DNA of 64,000 bases from DATJPD01 sp035506575. Lineage in GTDB: Bacteria; Pseudomonadota; Alphaproteobacteria; CACIAM-22H2. The DNA lies in NCBI GenBank assembly GCA_035506575.1, contig DATJPD010000036.1, positions 8,632 to 72,631 on the forward strand. Reading direction: 5' to 3'. Every line of letters begins with the position of its first letter. Position 1 is the stretch's first letter. The notes under the pieces were generated by a model. The model did not search any database. It saw only the letters and a list, made by a program, of their open reading frames with translations, and was not told where the DNA came from. A program made the translations under genes and the position numbers. This document shows, piece by piece, positions 34,437 to 43,215 of the stretch.

Positions 34437-36512
34437 ATGAGCACGACAGCAGGCGCGGCGCGGTGCCGCATTGGGATCGACGTCGGCGGGACCTTCACGG
34501 ATTGCGTCCTGTTCAACGCCGGCAGCGGCACGCTCACCTATTTCAAGGAGCCGAGCGTGCCTTCCGATCCATCGAAGGCAGTCGAGCGCGGCATCCGCGG
34601 GCTTTTGGAACGGGCCGGTGTCGCCCCGAAGGACGTCGACCTGATCGTCCACGGCACGACCTTGCCGGTGAACGCGGTCATCCAGCGGCGAGGCGCCAAG
34701 GTCGGACTGGTCGTGTCGCGCGGTAACCGCGATGTGCTCGAGATCGGCCGCTGCCATATGCCCAACCCCTATGATTTCACGGCCGAGCGCGAGGAGCCGC
34801 TGGTGCCGCGCGATCTGGTGTTCGAGACCAGCGCGCGCGTCACAGCCAACGGCCGGGCTCTGGCGACGGCGGACGATGGCGAGATCGCCCAGATCGCGAA
34901 GAAGATCAAGGATGAGAAGCTGTCCGCCGTGGCGGTCATGCTGCTGCATTCCTATCGCTTCCCGGAGGAGGAGCGGAAGGTCGCAAGCGGCCTGCGCAAG
35001 CACCTGAACGGAACCCTGGTGACGGAGTCCGCGGAGATCTGGCCGGAGCGCCGGGAGTATGAGCGGGCGCTCGTCGCGGTCATGAACGCCTATATCCATC
35101 CGCTGATGGACGAGTATCTGCGCCTGCTGGTGGAGCGCGTGGCGGCGACGGGTGTGAAGGCGCCGATCTACATCACGGCCTCGAACGGCGGCAGCCTCAG
35201 CCTCGCCACCGCCCGCAAGCGCCCGATCGATACCATGCTGTCAGGACCGGCCTCGGGGGTGAATGCGGCATCGCGGGTCGCGGCCGCGGCCGATCGCAAG
35301 CGCCTGATCACCTTCGACATGGGCGGCACGAGCAGCGACATCGCCCTGTCGAAGGCGGGCGAGCCGGAATACGCGACGCGCACGCATATCGGCGACTTCC
35401 CGCTCGTCCTGCCGGTTGTCAATGTCGTGTCGATCGGTGCCGGCGGCGGCTCGATCGTGTGGGTGGACCGCCAGGGCGTGCTGAAGGTCGGGCCGCACAG
35501 CGCCGGCGCCGATCCGGGGCCCGTGTGCTACAAGCGCGGCGGCGCCGAGCCGACGGTCACCGACTGCTACCTGATGGTCGGCTGCATCGACCCGAACCAT
35601 TTCCTCGGCGGCCGCATGAAGCTCGACCGCGAGCTCGCGCGGGCCGCGCTCGAGAAGATCGCCGATCGTCTGGGGATCAAGGGAGAGGATAGGGCGGTCA
35701 AGGTGGCGGAATCCGCCCTGCGCGTGGCCACCGCCGTGATGGCAACCGAGCTGCAAAAGAACCTGGCCCGCCGCGGCGAAGACCCCCGCACGTTCTCGCT
35801 GATGGCGTTCGGCGGTGCTGGACCGACACATGCCAATCTTCTGGCCCGCGAAGCCCGCCTGAGCTCGATCGTCATTCCGCGCGCCCCGGGCACGTTCTGT
35901 GCGATGGGCGCCATCCTGTCGGACGTGCGCCGCGACTACATCCGATCCGTCCGGCTGCTGCTGGACGCGGCGGACGCGCAGGCGACGCTCTCGGAGACGT
36001 TCAGGACGCTCGAGCGCGAGGCCGAGGAGTGGATCGCCGCGGAGGGCTCCATCCTCGACGGCGCCGAATTCTCGGCGACGGCGGACATGCGGTACAAAGG
36101 ACAGTCATGGGAGCTGCGCGTGGACCTGAGCGACGCACTGCGGGTGTCGCCGGACGCGAGCCAGCTGACGGAGCTGTTCCACCGCGAGCATGACCGCGTC
36201 TATGCTTTCAAGGACAACGACGCGGTGGTTGAAGTCACGACGGTGCGCCTCCAGGTCCGCGGGCGCATGCCGCCGGTCGCTTTGCCCTCGGTCGCACGGC
36301 AGGGCCAGATCGCTCCCGTCTCAGCACGCCGGGTGTTTCAGAGCGGCTCATACGTCGAGACGCCGGTCTACGACCGTCCAAAACTGGGCGAGGGCGCCGT
36401 CGTCCGGGGACCGGCGATCGTCGAGCAGGAGGACAGCACGAGCTGGATCCTCGCGGGCTGGACGGCCGAGGTCGACCGGATCGGCAACCTGATCGTGTCG
36501 AAGCACGAATAG
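34437..36512 (+). CDS. hyuA: Hydantoinase A/5-oxoprolinase family protein (HyuA-like)
   Basis: 691 residues, the full family length. ASKHA-type ATP-binding motifs are clear: 'IGIDVGGTFTDCVLF' (phosphate 1), 'LIVHGTTLPVNAVI', 'ITFDMGGTSSDIALS' (phosphate 2) and 'VSIGAGGGSIVWVD' with the conserved 'AGADPGPVCY'. It phosphorylates or activates the cyclic amide for HyuB. Last gene of the operon; it converges with the ThDP-enzyme gene five bases later. Confidence 0.9.
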   Translation: MSTTAGAARCRIGIDVGGTFTDCVLFNAGSGTLTYFKEPSVPSDPSKAVERGIRGLLERAGVAPKDVDLIVHGTTLPVNAVIQRRGAKVGLVVSRGNRDVLEIGRCHMPNPYDFTAEREEPLVPRDLVFETSARVTANGRALATADDGEIAQIAKKIKDEKLSAVAVMLLHSYRFPEEERKVASGLRKHLNGTLVTESAEIWPERREYERALVAVMNAYIHPLMDEYLRLLVERVAATGVKAPIYITASNGGSLSLATARKRPIDTMLSGPASGVNAASRVAAAADRKRLITFDMGGTSSDIALSKAGEPEYATRTHIGDFPLVLPVVNVVSIGAGGGSIVWVDRQGVLKVGPHSAGADPGPVCYKRGGAEPTVTDCYLMVGCIDPNHFLGGRMKLDRELARAALEKIADRLGIKGEDRAVKVAESALRVATAVMATELQKNLARRGEDPRTFSLMAFGGAGPTHANLLAREARLSSIVIPRAPGTFCAMGAILSDVRRDYIRSVRLLLDAADAQATLSETFRTLEREAEEWIAAEGSILDGAEFSATADMRYKGQSWELRVDLSDALRVSPDASQLTELFHREHDRVYAFKDNDAVVEVTTVRLQVRGRMPPVALPSVARQGQIAPVSARRVFQSGSYVETPVYDRPKLGEGAVVRGPAIVEQEDSTSWILAGWTAEVDRIGNLIVSKHE

Positions 36513-36517
36513 GCGCC

Positions 36518-38200
36518 TCACATATTGCCGTGCCCGCGCTTGATGGTCTGGCGGATCACCGGGGCGGTGACTTGGTCCGAGATCTGGATGTTCCAGATCT
36601 CGGAGTCGCCCTGGGCCGCGAAGTCGGCGAACAGCTTGGGGATGACCGACACGTCGCGGATCTCGTGGCCGCGCAGGCCGAAGCCGCGCGCGATGTTCTC
36701 GAGGGCGGGCCGGCCGAACACGGCCAGGCTGTCGTCGAGGCCGTCGGCGCGCAGCTTGTGGAATTCCGAGCCGTAGCCGCCGTCGTTCATGGCGCAGATG
36801 AGGATGCGGAAGCCCTGGCGCTTGAGCGTCTCGAGCTCCTGGATATGGAACAGGAGCCCGCCGTCGCCCTCGAACAGCACGATCTTGCCCTCGCGGCCCT
36901 GCCAGCGCGCCGCCGCGACGCCCAACGCATAGGAGAGGCCGTTGCCGACCGCGCCGAACTCGCGGACCGTGGTGTAGCGCTCCGCAGGCCGGCCGCGCAT
37001 CTGCGCGTTGAAATAGGCCTGGTGGCCGCCGCCGACCACGACGTCCCAGTCCTTCGGGATCACCGCGTCGATGGCGCGGATCGCCTCGCGCGGATCCAGG
37101 AGCCCGGGTGCGATGTCGAAGGGCATCGGGTCCGCAGGCTCGGTTGCGATGCGGTGCGCGAGCTCCTTCGTGCGGATCGCCGCCGCCGTCGGCTTGCCCG
37201 CGCCCAGCTTCCTGTCCAGCCCGGCAAGGATCGCCTCGATGCCGACGCGCGCATCCGCTCTCACGTAGAGGTCGGCGGCCTTCTGTCCGTCGCGCAGGCC
37301 GCGCGGCGAATCGTCCAGCTGGATCTTGAACGCCTTGGGCCAGAAGTGGCCGGCCCCGACGTAGTAGGACATGCTCGTGCCGACCGCGAGCACGACATCC
37401 GCGGACTCGTACATCTCCCGGCCCAGCGCCGTGAAGTAGCTGCCGGTGATGCCGAGGCCGAACGGATGGTCGTGGAACAGGCCGCGCGCCGGCAGCGTGT
37501 TCGAGAGCAGGGCGCCGCAACGGTCGGCGAGCTTGATCGCCGCCTCGCGCGCGCCGGACCACAGCACGCCGCGGCCGCCGAGGACGATCGGCCGCTTGGC
37601 CGCGGCCAGCCGCTCGACGGCCTCGCCCACGACCTCCGGGTCGGGATGCATGCGCCCGACCTTGGGCTGGTACATCGCCGACGTCTCGTAGGGCTGGTTG
37701 GCCATGTGCTCGACCTTCTGCAGGTCGTAGGGAATGCCCAGCACCACCGGCTCCCGCTCGTACTTGGCGATGTGGAAGGCCTCGCGCACGCAATCCATCA
37801 TGCGCGGCACGCTGTGCGCTGCGATGTAGCGCGCGCCAGTCGCCGCCACCAGCGGCGCCTGGTCGATGGCCTGGTTGTAGAACTTGGCGTTGATGGGCGA
37901 TTCGCCGGCAAACACCACCAGGGGCAGGCGGGCGCGGACGGCGGCCGGCAGCGCGGTCATCAGCTGGGTCACGCCGGGGCCGCAGGTGACTGAGGCGACG
38001 GCAAGCTTGTTGGTGGCGACGTTGTAGGCGGTGGCCGCCGCGACGGTCGCGTGCTCGTGCCGGACGTGCACGGTCCGCACGCCCGGCAGCCTGGCGAACG
38101 CGGTGGACCAGTGCATGTTGCCGTCGCCCATCAGGACGAACTGCGTGTCGACTCCCTCGGCGCGGAAGGCTTCGGCGAGGGCTTCGTAGAGCTTGGGCAT
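36518..38200 (-). CDS. Thiamine-diphosphate enzyme, acetolactate synthase-like
   Basis: 560 residues with the three-domain layout of the family. The catalytic glutamate is E49 ('VRHEHATVAAATAYN'), and the ThDP/Mg motif begins with 'FEGDGGLLFHIQELE' and ends at 'ICAMNDGGYG' (about 425-455). The sequence is not close enough to IlvB to call acetolactate synthase; benzoylformate decarboxylase-like or oxalyl-CoA decarboxylase-like roles are possible. It follows the P450 gene on the same strand with a 108-base gap. Confidence 0.8.
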   Translation of the reverse strand: MPKLYEALAEAFRAEGVDTQFVLMGDGNMHWSTAFARLPGVRTVHVRHEHATVAAATAYNVATNKLAVASVTCGPGVTQLMTALPAAVRARLPLVVFAGESPINAKFYNQAIDQAPLVAATGARYIAAHSVPRMMDCVREAFHIAKYEREPVVLGIPYDLQKVEHMANQPYETSAMYQPKVGRMHPDPEVVGEAVERLAAAKRPIVLGGRGVLWSGAREAAIKLADRCGALLSNTLPARGLFHDHPFGLGITGSYFTALGREMYESADVVLAVGTSMSYYVGAGHFWPKAFKIQLDDSPRGLRDGQKAADLYVRADARVGIEAILAGLDRKLGAGKPTAAAIRTKELAHRIATEPADPMPFDIAPGLLDPREAIRAIDAVIPKDWDVVVGGGHQAYFNAQMRGRPAERYTTVREFGAVGNGLSYALGVAAARWQGREGKIVLFEGDGGLLFHIQELETLKRQGFRILICAMNDGGYGSEFHKLRADGLDDSLAVFGRPALENIARGFGLRGHEIRDVSVIPKLFADFAAQGDSEIWNIQISDQVTAPVIRQTIKRGHGNM

Positions 38201-38308
38201 CGGCGGTTTAACCCCTGGGTCGTGTCCAGGGAAACGCTACCTCAGGCGTGCGCGCGGGCGAAAGGGCCTTCGTCTTTTCGCCCGTCCCGGACCCCGCGGG
38301 CGCCCGGC

Positions 38309-39508
38309 TCACGCCGCGCGCAGCTCGAGCGGCAGACTCGCGAAGCTGCGGACCGCGTTGTTGAAGCCGCGCACCGGGGGGCCCGCGAGCTCGATCGAGG
38401 CGACGCGCTGAGCCAGGGCCGACAGGAGAAGCTCGCCCTCCATGCGCGCGATCGCCACGCCGATGCAGACGTGCACGCCGACGCCGAAGCCGACATGGCC
38501 CTGCACGCGGCGCGTGATGTCGAAGCGGTCCGGCGCCTCCCAGTGGTCGGGATCGCGGTTGGCGGAGGCGAGCAGCAGCAGCACCTTCTCGTTCGCCGGG
38601 ATGCGCAAGCCGCCAAGCTCGACCTCGCGCGTGGTCGTGCGGAAGAGGTTCTGGAGCGGGGTTTCCATCCGCAGCGTTTCCTCGAACGCGTTCCTGGCGA
38701 GCGACGGATCGGCGCGCAGCTTGTGCCACTCGCCGGGGTTGGTCGCGAGCAGATAAAGCGCGCTGCCGATCGCCGCGACCGTCGTGTCGAGCCCGGCCGA
38801 GAGGAACGAGCGCACGAGCATCGCCGCCTCTTCCTCGGTCGCCTCGCCCGCCTGAACGGCGTCGTAGATCTGCGCGCCGAGCCCGTCCTGTGCGAGCGCC
38901 GCGCGCGAGCACTTCGCCATGATCCAAGGCACCACCGTGCCCGATGTCGCGGTCGAGGCCTTGAAGCGCGCGTTCAGCGGCCCGAACCCGTTGAACACCA
39001 TGTCGCCGTACGGCAGGAGGTGTTCGCGCCCGTCGCCGTCGAGGCCGACCGCATCGGGAAACACCTTCAGCGGGAACGCCTCCGCCAGGTCCGCAACGCC
39101 GTCGATCCGGCCGCGTGCCAGCACGCGCTCGACCGCCGCCGCGGCCTCCCTGGCGAACGGCTCGCGCAGGCGCTGCAGCGCCGGAGGAGACACCGCCCGG
39201 TCGACGATGCGCCGCGTGCGGTCGTGCAGGGGAGGGTCAGTCTCGAGCAGCAGGCTCGGCGGTCGCCACGGCTTTTCCTTGCCGAAATGCGTGTAGCCCA
39301 CGCCCATCCCGGAGCAGTAGGTCTTCCAGTCGAGCAGTGCCGACCGCACCTCCTTGTAGCGGGCCATGCCCCAGCAGGCGTATTTCGGCATGTGGAAGAC
39401 GGGCCCGGCCCTGCGCATCGCGGCGTATCCCGGATAGGGATCGGCGATGAACGCGTCACCGTAAGGGTCGATGTCGAGATCGGGCGCGCGCTCGAATACG
39501 TCCGTCAT
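38309..39508 (-). CDS. Cytochrome P450, CYP199-like
   Basis: 399 residues. Heme cysteine C348 in 'GFGVGVHVCIG', oxygen-activating 'AGLDTT' (238-243) and ExxR E277-R280 ('EETLR') are intact. Long stretches ('EKPWRPPSLLLETDPP', 'PFGLKVFPDAVGL'-like region, 'FRTTTREVELGG', 'ANRDPDHW') match Rhodopseudomonas CYP199A enzymes, which O-demethylate para-substituted benzoates such as 4-methoxybenzoate. Soluble, so it needs a ferredoxin and reductase; neither is encoded in this window. Confidence 0.85.
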   Translation of the reverse strand: MTDVFERAPDLDIDPYGDAFIADPYPGYAAMRRAGPVFHMPKYACWGMARYKEVRSALLDWKTYCSGMGVGYTHFGKEKPWRPPSLLLETDPPLHDRTRRIVDRAVSPPALQRLREPFAREAAAAVERVLARGRIDGVADLAEAFPLKVFPDAVGLDGDGREHLLPYGDMVFNGFGPLNARFKASTATSGTVVPWIMAKCSRAALAQDGLGAQIYDAVQAGEATEEEAAMLVRSFLSAGLDTTVAAIGSALYLLATNPGEWHKLRADPSLARNAFEETLRMETPLQNLFRTTTREVELGGLRIPANEKVLLLLASANRDPDHWEAPDRFDITRRVQGHVGFGVGVHVCIGVAIARMEGELLLSALAQRVASIELAGPPVRGFNNAVRSFASLPLELRAA

Positions 39509-39752
39509 GGGCCGCCTCCCTTATGCTTTGCGCGATGATGCCGCGGCCGCCGCGGGCAGGCAATCCTGGCCGCGCGGAGGCGCCCCGCGTTGCGCCGGCC
39601 GTCATTATTCGCAGGCATTTGGCACAAGGCCGGGCTAAAATGAGCTGCTTTGGGCGCGTTTTGGGGACTCGTACGTTGACGCAACCACCTTGGCCGGCCG
39701 AAGCATAGGCGCGGCTGGGCATGCCCTGGAGCCGCCTCACATAGGACAGCCG

Positions 39753-39953
39753 ATGAGCGACCCGAAAGACGCGGCCATTCGCGCAACCCTGGCGGAGAAA
39801 ATGGCCAGGATGCTGAAGCGCCGCGGGTATACCGAACGTCAGATCGTGCAGGTTTTGCGCGTGATTCCCGACAAGGCCAAAGCGATCCTCGAAGGCCGTC
39901 TGGACGAGTTCTCCCATGACGAGATCCGGCGCTTCATAGCCCAGCTCGATTAG
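39753..39953 (+). CDS. Small XRE-like helix-turn-helix protein
   Basis: 66 residues, all helical. 'RRGYTERQIVQVLRVIPDKA' followed by 'AILEGRLDEFSHDEIRRFIA' has the end typical of short XRE/antitoxin-type DNA-binding domains, where a G-(K/R)-L-x-x-F-S segment leads to the last helix. No toxin gene is next to it, so it is more likely a stand-alone regulator. ATG at 39753 was chosen because the longer frame lacks a binding site. Confidence 0.5.
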   Translation: MSDPKDAAIRATLAEKMARMLKRRGYTERQIVQVLRVIPDKAKAILEGRLDEFSHDEIRRFIAQLD

Positions 39954-40017
39954 CTGCCCCGGACGCCCCCGATCACGGCAGGCCGGGGTTGTGTTTTGGC
40001 CCCGGTGGGCGTATGTG

Positions 40018-40149
40018 GATAATGTCACCCACGTTGGGTCGGCCCCGTTTCAGCGTCCTTTAAGAGGGCGTGTCGGTTTCCTTCCGCATCGTTGTTTGAC
40101 CCGCCCGGCAGCCGCCGGACGGTACGTTCATCATGGAAGGGAATTTCCA
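40018..40149 (+). promoter_or_regulatory. Promoter and conserved leader of the first cold-shock gene
   Basis: A GATAAT -10 box (40018-40023) starts a leader of about 120 bases. It contains TTGGGTCGGCCCC (40034-40046) and CGTTGTTTGACCCGCCCGGC (40090-40109). Both blocks recur at similar spacing before the second cold-shock gene. Long structured leaders control cspA translation by temperature in other bacteria. Confidence 0.5.
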
Positions 40150-40359
40150 ATGGCCATCGGCACTGTGAAATGGTTCAACGCCACCAAGGGCTTCGGGTTC
40201 ATTCAACCGGAAGACGGCTCGAAGGACGTGTTCGTGCACATCTCCGCCGTCGAACGCGCGGGCCTCGGCACGCTCAGCGAAGGGCAGCGCGTGCACTTCG
40301 AGATCGAAGTGAACTCGAAGAACGGCAAGAGCTCGGCCGCGAACCTGCGCGCCGAGTGA
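40150..40359 (+). CDS. cspA: Cold-shock protein
   Basis: 69 residues forming one cold-shock (OB-fold) domain with RNP1 'KGFGFI' and RNP2 'VFVHIS'. It binds single-stranded RNA/DNA and melts RNA structure. A paralogue with about two thirds identity lies 3 kb downstream with a matching leader. A 7-base stem (40381-40387 with 40397-40403) after the stop may end the transcript. Confidence 0.95.
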   Translation: MAIGTVKWFNATKGFGFIQPEDGSKDVFVHISAVERAGLGTLSEGQRVHFEIEVNSKNGKSSAANLRAE

Positions 40360-40398
40360 CGCGCGCGAACGCGGCTCGGGCCTGACCCGCTCCCCAGG

Positions 40399-40746
40399 TC
40401 AGGGGGTTTCGTCCTCGGCCGCTTCGCCCGCCTCTTCGCCGTCTTCGGCCTCCTCGGCCGGTTCGGCGTCATCGGCTGCGTCGAGGATGGGGACACCGTC
40501 CTTATCCTCCTCGCCGGCGTCCGCTGCCGGCGCTTCGGGCCCAGCCTCGGGCTCGGGGCGCCGCGCGGCTTTGCTCCACGAGCGCTTGCGTGCGGGCTCC
40601 CCCCGCGGCATGTGGCCGGCCGCCGCGTACGGGGTCTCGCATTTGGGGCAGGCGGTCAGCTCGCGCTCCAGGTCGTAGAACGCGGCGCCGCAGGAGCCGC
40701 ACCGGTGCTTGCGCCCGCGCCGGGCAGCCTGCATCACTTCGCTCAT
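40399..40746 (-). CDS. FYDLN-acid family zinc-ribbon protein (TIGR02300)
   Basis: 115 residues. Two Cys pairs, C16/C19 and C33/C36, form a zinc ribbon that brackets the family signature FYDL (23-26). The rest is a low-complexity acidic tail rich in Glu, Asp and Ala. The family is restricted to alphaproteobacteria and its role is unknown. The ATG overlaps the stop of the small basic gene upstream (ATGA). Confidence 0.9.
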   Translation of the reverse strand: MSEVMQAARRGRKHRCGSCGAAFYDLERELTACPKCETPYAAAGHMPRGEPARKRSWSKAARRPEPEAGPEAPAADAGEEDKDGVPILDAADDAEPAEEAEDGEEAGEAAEDETP

Positions 40747-40928
40747 GTCTCCTCGCTTTCGCCGTGCGTGCCGGCGAGTGCCGGCCCGCCGTTCTCGGTC
40801 GCGGTCCCGGTGTCGGCCGGACCATTGCGCCGCGCGTCGCGACGTGCGTCACGCTGCGCCTTGCGCAGCGCCTGCTGCCGCTCGCGTTCGGCGCGCTCGA
40901 ACCGGTAGTTGATCCGCTTCTTCGTCAT
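40743..40928 (-). CDS. Small basic protein, conserved hypothetical
   Basis: 61 residues beginning 'MTKKRINYRFERAERERQQA', a strongly basic, probably helical N-terminal half with an uncharged tail. Four-base overlap with the zinc-ribbon gene shows co-translation. Similar short proteins occur beside the FYDLN gene in other alphaproteobacteria; function unknown. Confidence 0.6.
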   Translation of the reverse strand: MTKKRINYRFERAERERQQALRKAQRDARRDARRNGPADTGTATENGGPALAGTHGESEET

Positions 40929-40983
40929 CGCTCGGACTCCGTTGGCATGTGTTCGGCGGGCTGGGCGGGTCTGCCCGATCCGG

Positions 40984-41187
40984 TCAATACCCCTCGCGTT
41001 CCATCCGCTTGCGCATCAGCTTGCGGCGCCGGCGGATGCCCTCGGCCGTTTCGCGCGCCGTGCGCTCGGACGGCTTTTCATAGGCCCGGCGGCGTCGCAT
41101 TTCTCGGAAGACGCCCTCGCGCTGCAGCTTCCGCTTCAGAATGCGCAAGGCGGCGCCGACATCGTTGTCACGCACGAAGACCTTCAT
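40984..41187 (-). CDS. rpsU: Ribosomal protein S21
   Basis: 67 residues starting 'MKVFVRDNDVGAALRILKRK', with the basic helical body 'FREMRRRRAYEKPSERTARE' characteristic of bS21 in the small ribosomal subunit. It lies 55 bases upstream of the small basic gene on the same strand, so S21, the basic protein and the zinc ribbon may form one transcript. Confidence 0.95.
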   Translation of the reverse strand: MKVFVRDNDVGAALRILKRKLQREGVFREMRRRRAYEKPSERTARETAEGIRRRRKLMRKRMEREGY

Positions 41188-41453
41188 GGCCGCACCACCG
41201 TCAGCGGCACCGGGCCGGCCGCGCACCCCTGATCCGGTCTCTCCATCTCCATGCACACGATTCCTTGTCGTTGACAGGCTCAATGGTCGCCAGGGGGACA
41301 AAGAGCCCCGCAATCCGCGGTGGCCCTCCGTCACATGCCCCTCGACGTGTCGCCTGTTGCCAGGCTCGCGTGCGAGGAACAGCGCTCCGTCACCGGGCGC
41401 CCCCGATGATCGGACTCCCGGAGGGGAGTCCGCGATGGCGCGGTCGCGGGTCC

Positions 41454-41906
41454 TTACCTCTCGGCTGTGCCCGAAGAGTGTGCCGGCTGGGTTTGCTCCG
41501 GCAGCGACGGCTGGGTTGCGTACAGGTAGATCACGGTGGCGGCGAGGGCGACGATCGCGCCGATCTGCGCGCGGCGCAGCCGCGCCGGGCCGCGCGATCT
41601 TGCCCGTGCCGGGTGAGAGTTCGCCTGGGGCTTCGGGAGCAACTGGATCAGCGAGGTGATACGCGCGCCGTCAACGGATGCGCCCGCATGATGCAGCCGT
41701 TCCACAAGCCTGGCGAGCGCCGTCGCGGCGTCACGGCGCGGCAGCGCCGCGAGCCGCGCCGCCTCGCGGTACGGATCGAGATCGAGCCGCGCCAGGGCGG
41801 AGACGACGCTCAAGGTCATGCCGTTCGGCTCTTCGCCCAGGCCTGCCGAGAGAAAGGCCTCGAGCGGCGCAGGCGCGTCCGCCCGGTCGCCGGAACCAAA
41901 CATCAT
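41454..41906 (-). CDS. Hypothetical protein with C-terminal membrane anchor
   Basis: 150 residues. The first 80 are helical and leucine/alanine-rich ('LSVVSALARLDLDPYREAAR', 'AATALARLVERLHHAGASVD'), then a basic linker and one membrane helix ('IGAIVALAATVIYLYAT') near the C-terminus. The protein would be tail-anchored with its helical domain in the cytoplasm. I do not recognise the family. TTGTAA/TATATT boxes on the minus strand (42009-42004 and 41987-41982, 16 apart) make a good promoter. Confidence 0.6.
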   Translation of the reverse strand: MMFGSGDRADAPAPLEAFLSAGLGEEPNGMTLSVVSALARLDLDPYREAARLAALPRRDAATALARLVERLHHAGASVDGARITSLIQLLPKPQANSHPARARSRGPARLRRAQIGAIVALAATVIYLYATQPSLPEQTQPAHSSGTAER

Positions 41907-42227
41907 GAGTGCTGCCTTTCGGAGCGCGGATACGCCAATACACGGCCCATCGGCCGGTGGCGCGCGGCTGAATAATAGCCAAATATAAGTGCCTAGGAGT
42001 ACTTTACAAGCGCTATCGGATTTATTTCCGCACGAGGGCGCATTATCCGCATTATCTCTGCGGTTCGTGTTAGGTTCTGGACGCGGGCTCACGGACTCCC
42101 GGCCGAGGTGCGGCTGCGGCCGGAGATCTGCGAGGGACGACCGGCCGCCCGGGTATAGCCACCGCATGGACGGCCCCTTCGGAGCGCGACCCTGGCGCCC
42201 CACAACCTCAAGCTCAGGACAGGCTCG
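41907..42227. other. AT-richer divergent intergenic region
   Basis: 321 bases between two small genes read outward. The minus-strand promoter at 41982-42009 is the clear feature. The direct repeat CGCATTAT (42038 region, two copies ten bases apart) is short and of unknown meaning. No further gene is visible. Confidence 0.4.
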
Positions 42228-42392
42228 ATGGCCGAAGAAAAGAAAAGCGAATGGCAGGTGATCGTGGAGACGCAGCGGAAGGCTCTCGCCGCGCGGACCG
42301 CGCAACTCCGCGCCGCGCGTCTGGAGCGCGACGCAGCACTCCCACCTCCGGCTCCGGCAGCCCGGCGGACGAAAAAGAAGCCGGCGGCCTGA
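42228..42392 (+). CDS. Small charged protein of 54 residues
   Basis: ATG at 42228, preceded by AGGAC, opens a frame 'MAEEKKSEWQVIVETQRKAL' that continues with an amphipathic helix rich in Ala, Arg and Leu and a proline/lysine tail ('ARRTKKKPAA'). The composition is that of small DNA- or RNA-associated proteins found in many Hyphomicrobiales, sometimes labelled transcriptional regulator. It is not assigned to a family here. Confidence 0.5.
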   Translation: MAEEKKSEWQVIVETQRKALAARTAQLRAARLERDAALPPPAPAARRTKKKPAA

Positions 42393-42393
42393 T

Positions 42394-42645
42394 CTAGGCC
42401 CGGCCGCGCCGGTTGCGCGAGCCGAGTTCCTTCATCTTCGCCCGCGCCAGCGCCCGCGCATCCGCGGTGACGTGCATGCCGTGCGGCGGGCGGGCACATT
42501 TGCTGAGCTGCTCGACATGCGTGGCCCACTGGGCGCGCTCGCCGGGGTCGTCCAGTGCCGCGATCCGCGTGCGCACATAGGCCGCGTCGTACGGCGTGGC
42601 GAACAGATCGTCCGCATCGAACTTGCTCAGGTCGTTCTTTTTCAT
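42394..42645 (-). CDS. Hypothetical protein, 83 residues
   Basis: Begins 'MKKNDLSKFDADDLFATPYD' and is mostly helical with a basic end ('KMKELGSRNRRGRA'). No signal peptide or membrane segment. One base lies between its stop and that of the converging small gene. Codon use is as in neighbours. Function unknown. Confidence 0.5.
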   Translation of the reverse strand: MKKNDLSKFDADDLFATPYDAAYVRTRIAALDDPGERAQWATHVEQLSKCARPPHGMHVTADARALARAKMKELGSRNRRGRA

Positions 42646-42706
42646 GGGCGGACCATAGCACGGCGGAGCCGGGAGACGGACTTTATCGGCGGCGGGCGGT
42701 GACGGA

Positions 42707-42889
42707 CTAGATGGCGCCGCGGTTGCGCGTTGCGGCCGCCCTGACGACGGTTTCGATGAGCTGCTCGTAGTGGCGCGCGATGTCCTCGTACTGCCGGCGC
42801 ACGTCGGGCACGGCGGATTGATGCGCCGAGTCACGGGCCTTGAGTGCAAGCGCGCGCAGACGCGTGACGCTGAGCGAGTCGATCGCCAT
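42707..42889 (-). CDS. Hypothetical protein, 60 residues
   Basis: 'MAIDSLSVTRLRALALKARD' followed by 'VRRQYEDIARHYEQLIETVV' predicts a two-helix bundle, similar in style to the many short 'R-x-x-Y-x-x-x-A-x-x-Y-x-x-L' proteins of rhizobia. No known function. Confidence 0.45.
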   Translation of the reverse strand: MAIDSLSVTRLRALALKARDSAHQSAVPDVRRQYEDIARHYEQLIETVVRAAATRNRGAI

Positions 42890-43045
42890 GGTTTCGGATC
42901 GGATATCTGGCCGCCGAACTCACGTCGGCACGTCTGCCCCCGCAGCGGGTATAGGCCCCGGCACTCCTGCGTGGCAATGGAATTCGGGACGGCGCAGGAA
43001 AGAAATGCTGCGGGCCGGCGCAGCCGCCGCGGCGGCCGGCGTTCA

Positions 43046-43215
43046 TTGCAATTTCCGGCAATCAGCCTATGGTAGCTGCATCAAGTTACCCTTTGGGTCG
43101 GCCCGGCACCGGGTCTTCCAGACGCCCCCGGCCCCGTTTCCCCCACCAGACCGTTGCTTGATCCGCCCGGCGCCGCGGCGCCCGGGTGGCCATCTTTCTT
43201 TTGAAGGATTCATCC
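43046..43215 (+). promoter_or_regulatory. Promoter and conserved leader of the second cold-shock gene
   Basis: TTGCAA (43046-43051) and TATGGT (43068-43073), 16 bases apart, form the likely promoter. The leader contains TTGGGTCGGCCCGG (43093-43106) and CGTTGCTTGATCCGCCCGGC (43152-43171), the same two blocks in the same order as before the first cold-shock gene. The rest of the 326-base gap upstream (42890-43045) shows nothing. Confidence 0.5.

Noticed and set aside
39753..39953. XRE-like protein as an antitoxin of a toxin-antitoxin pair
   Set aside because: No short toxin-like gene overlaps or adjoins it on the same strand.
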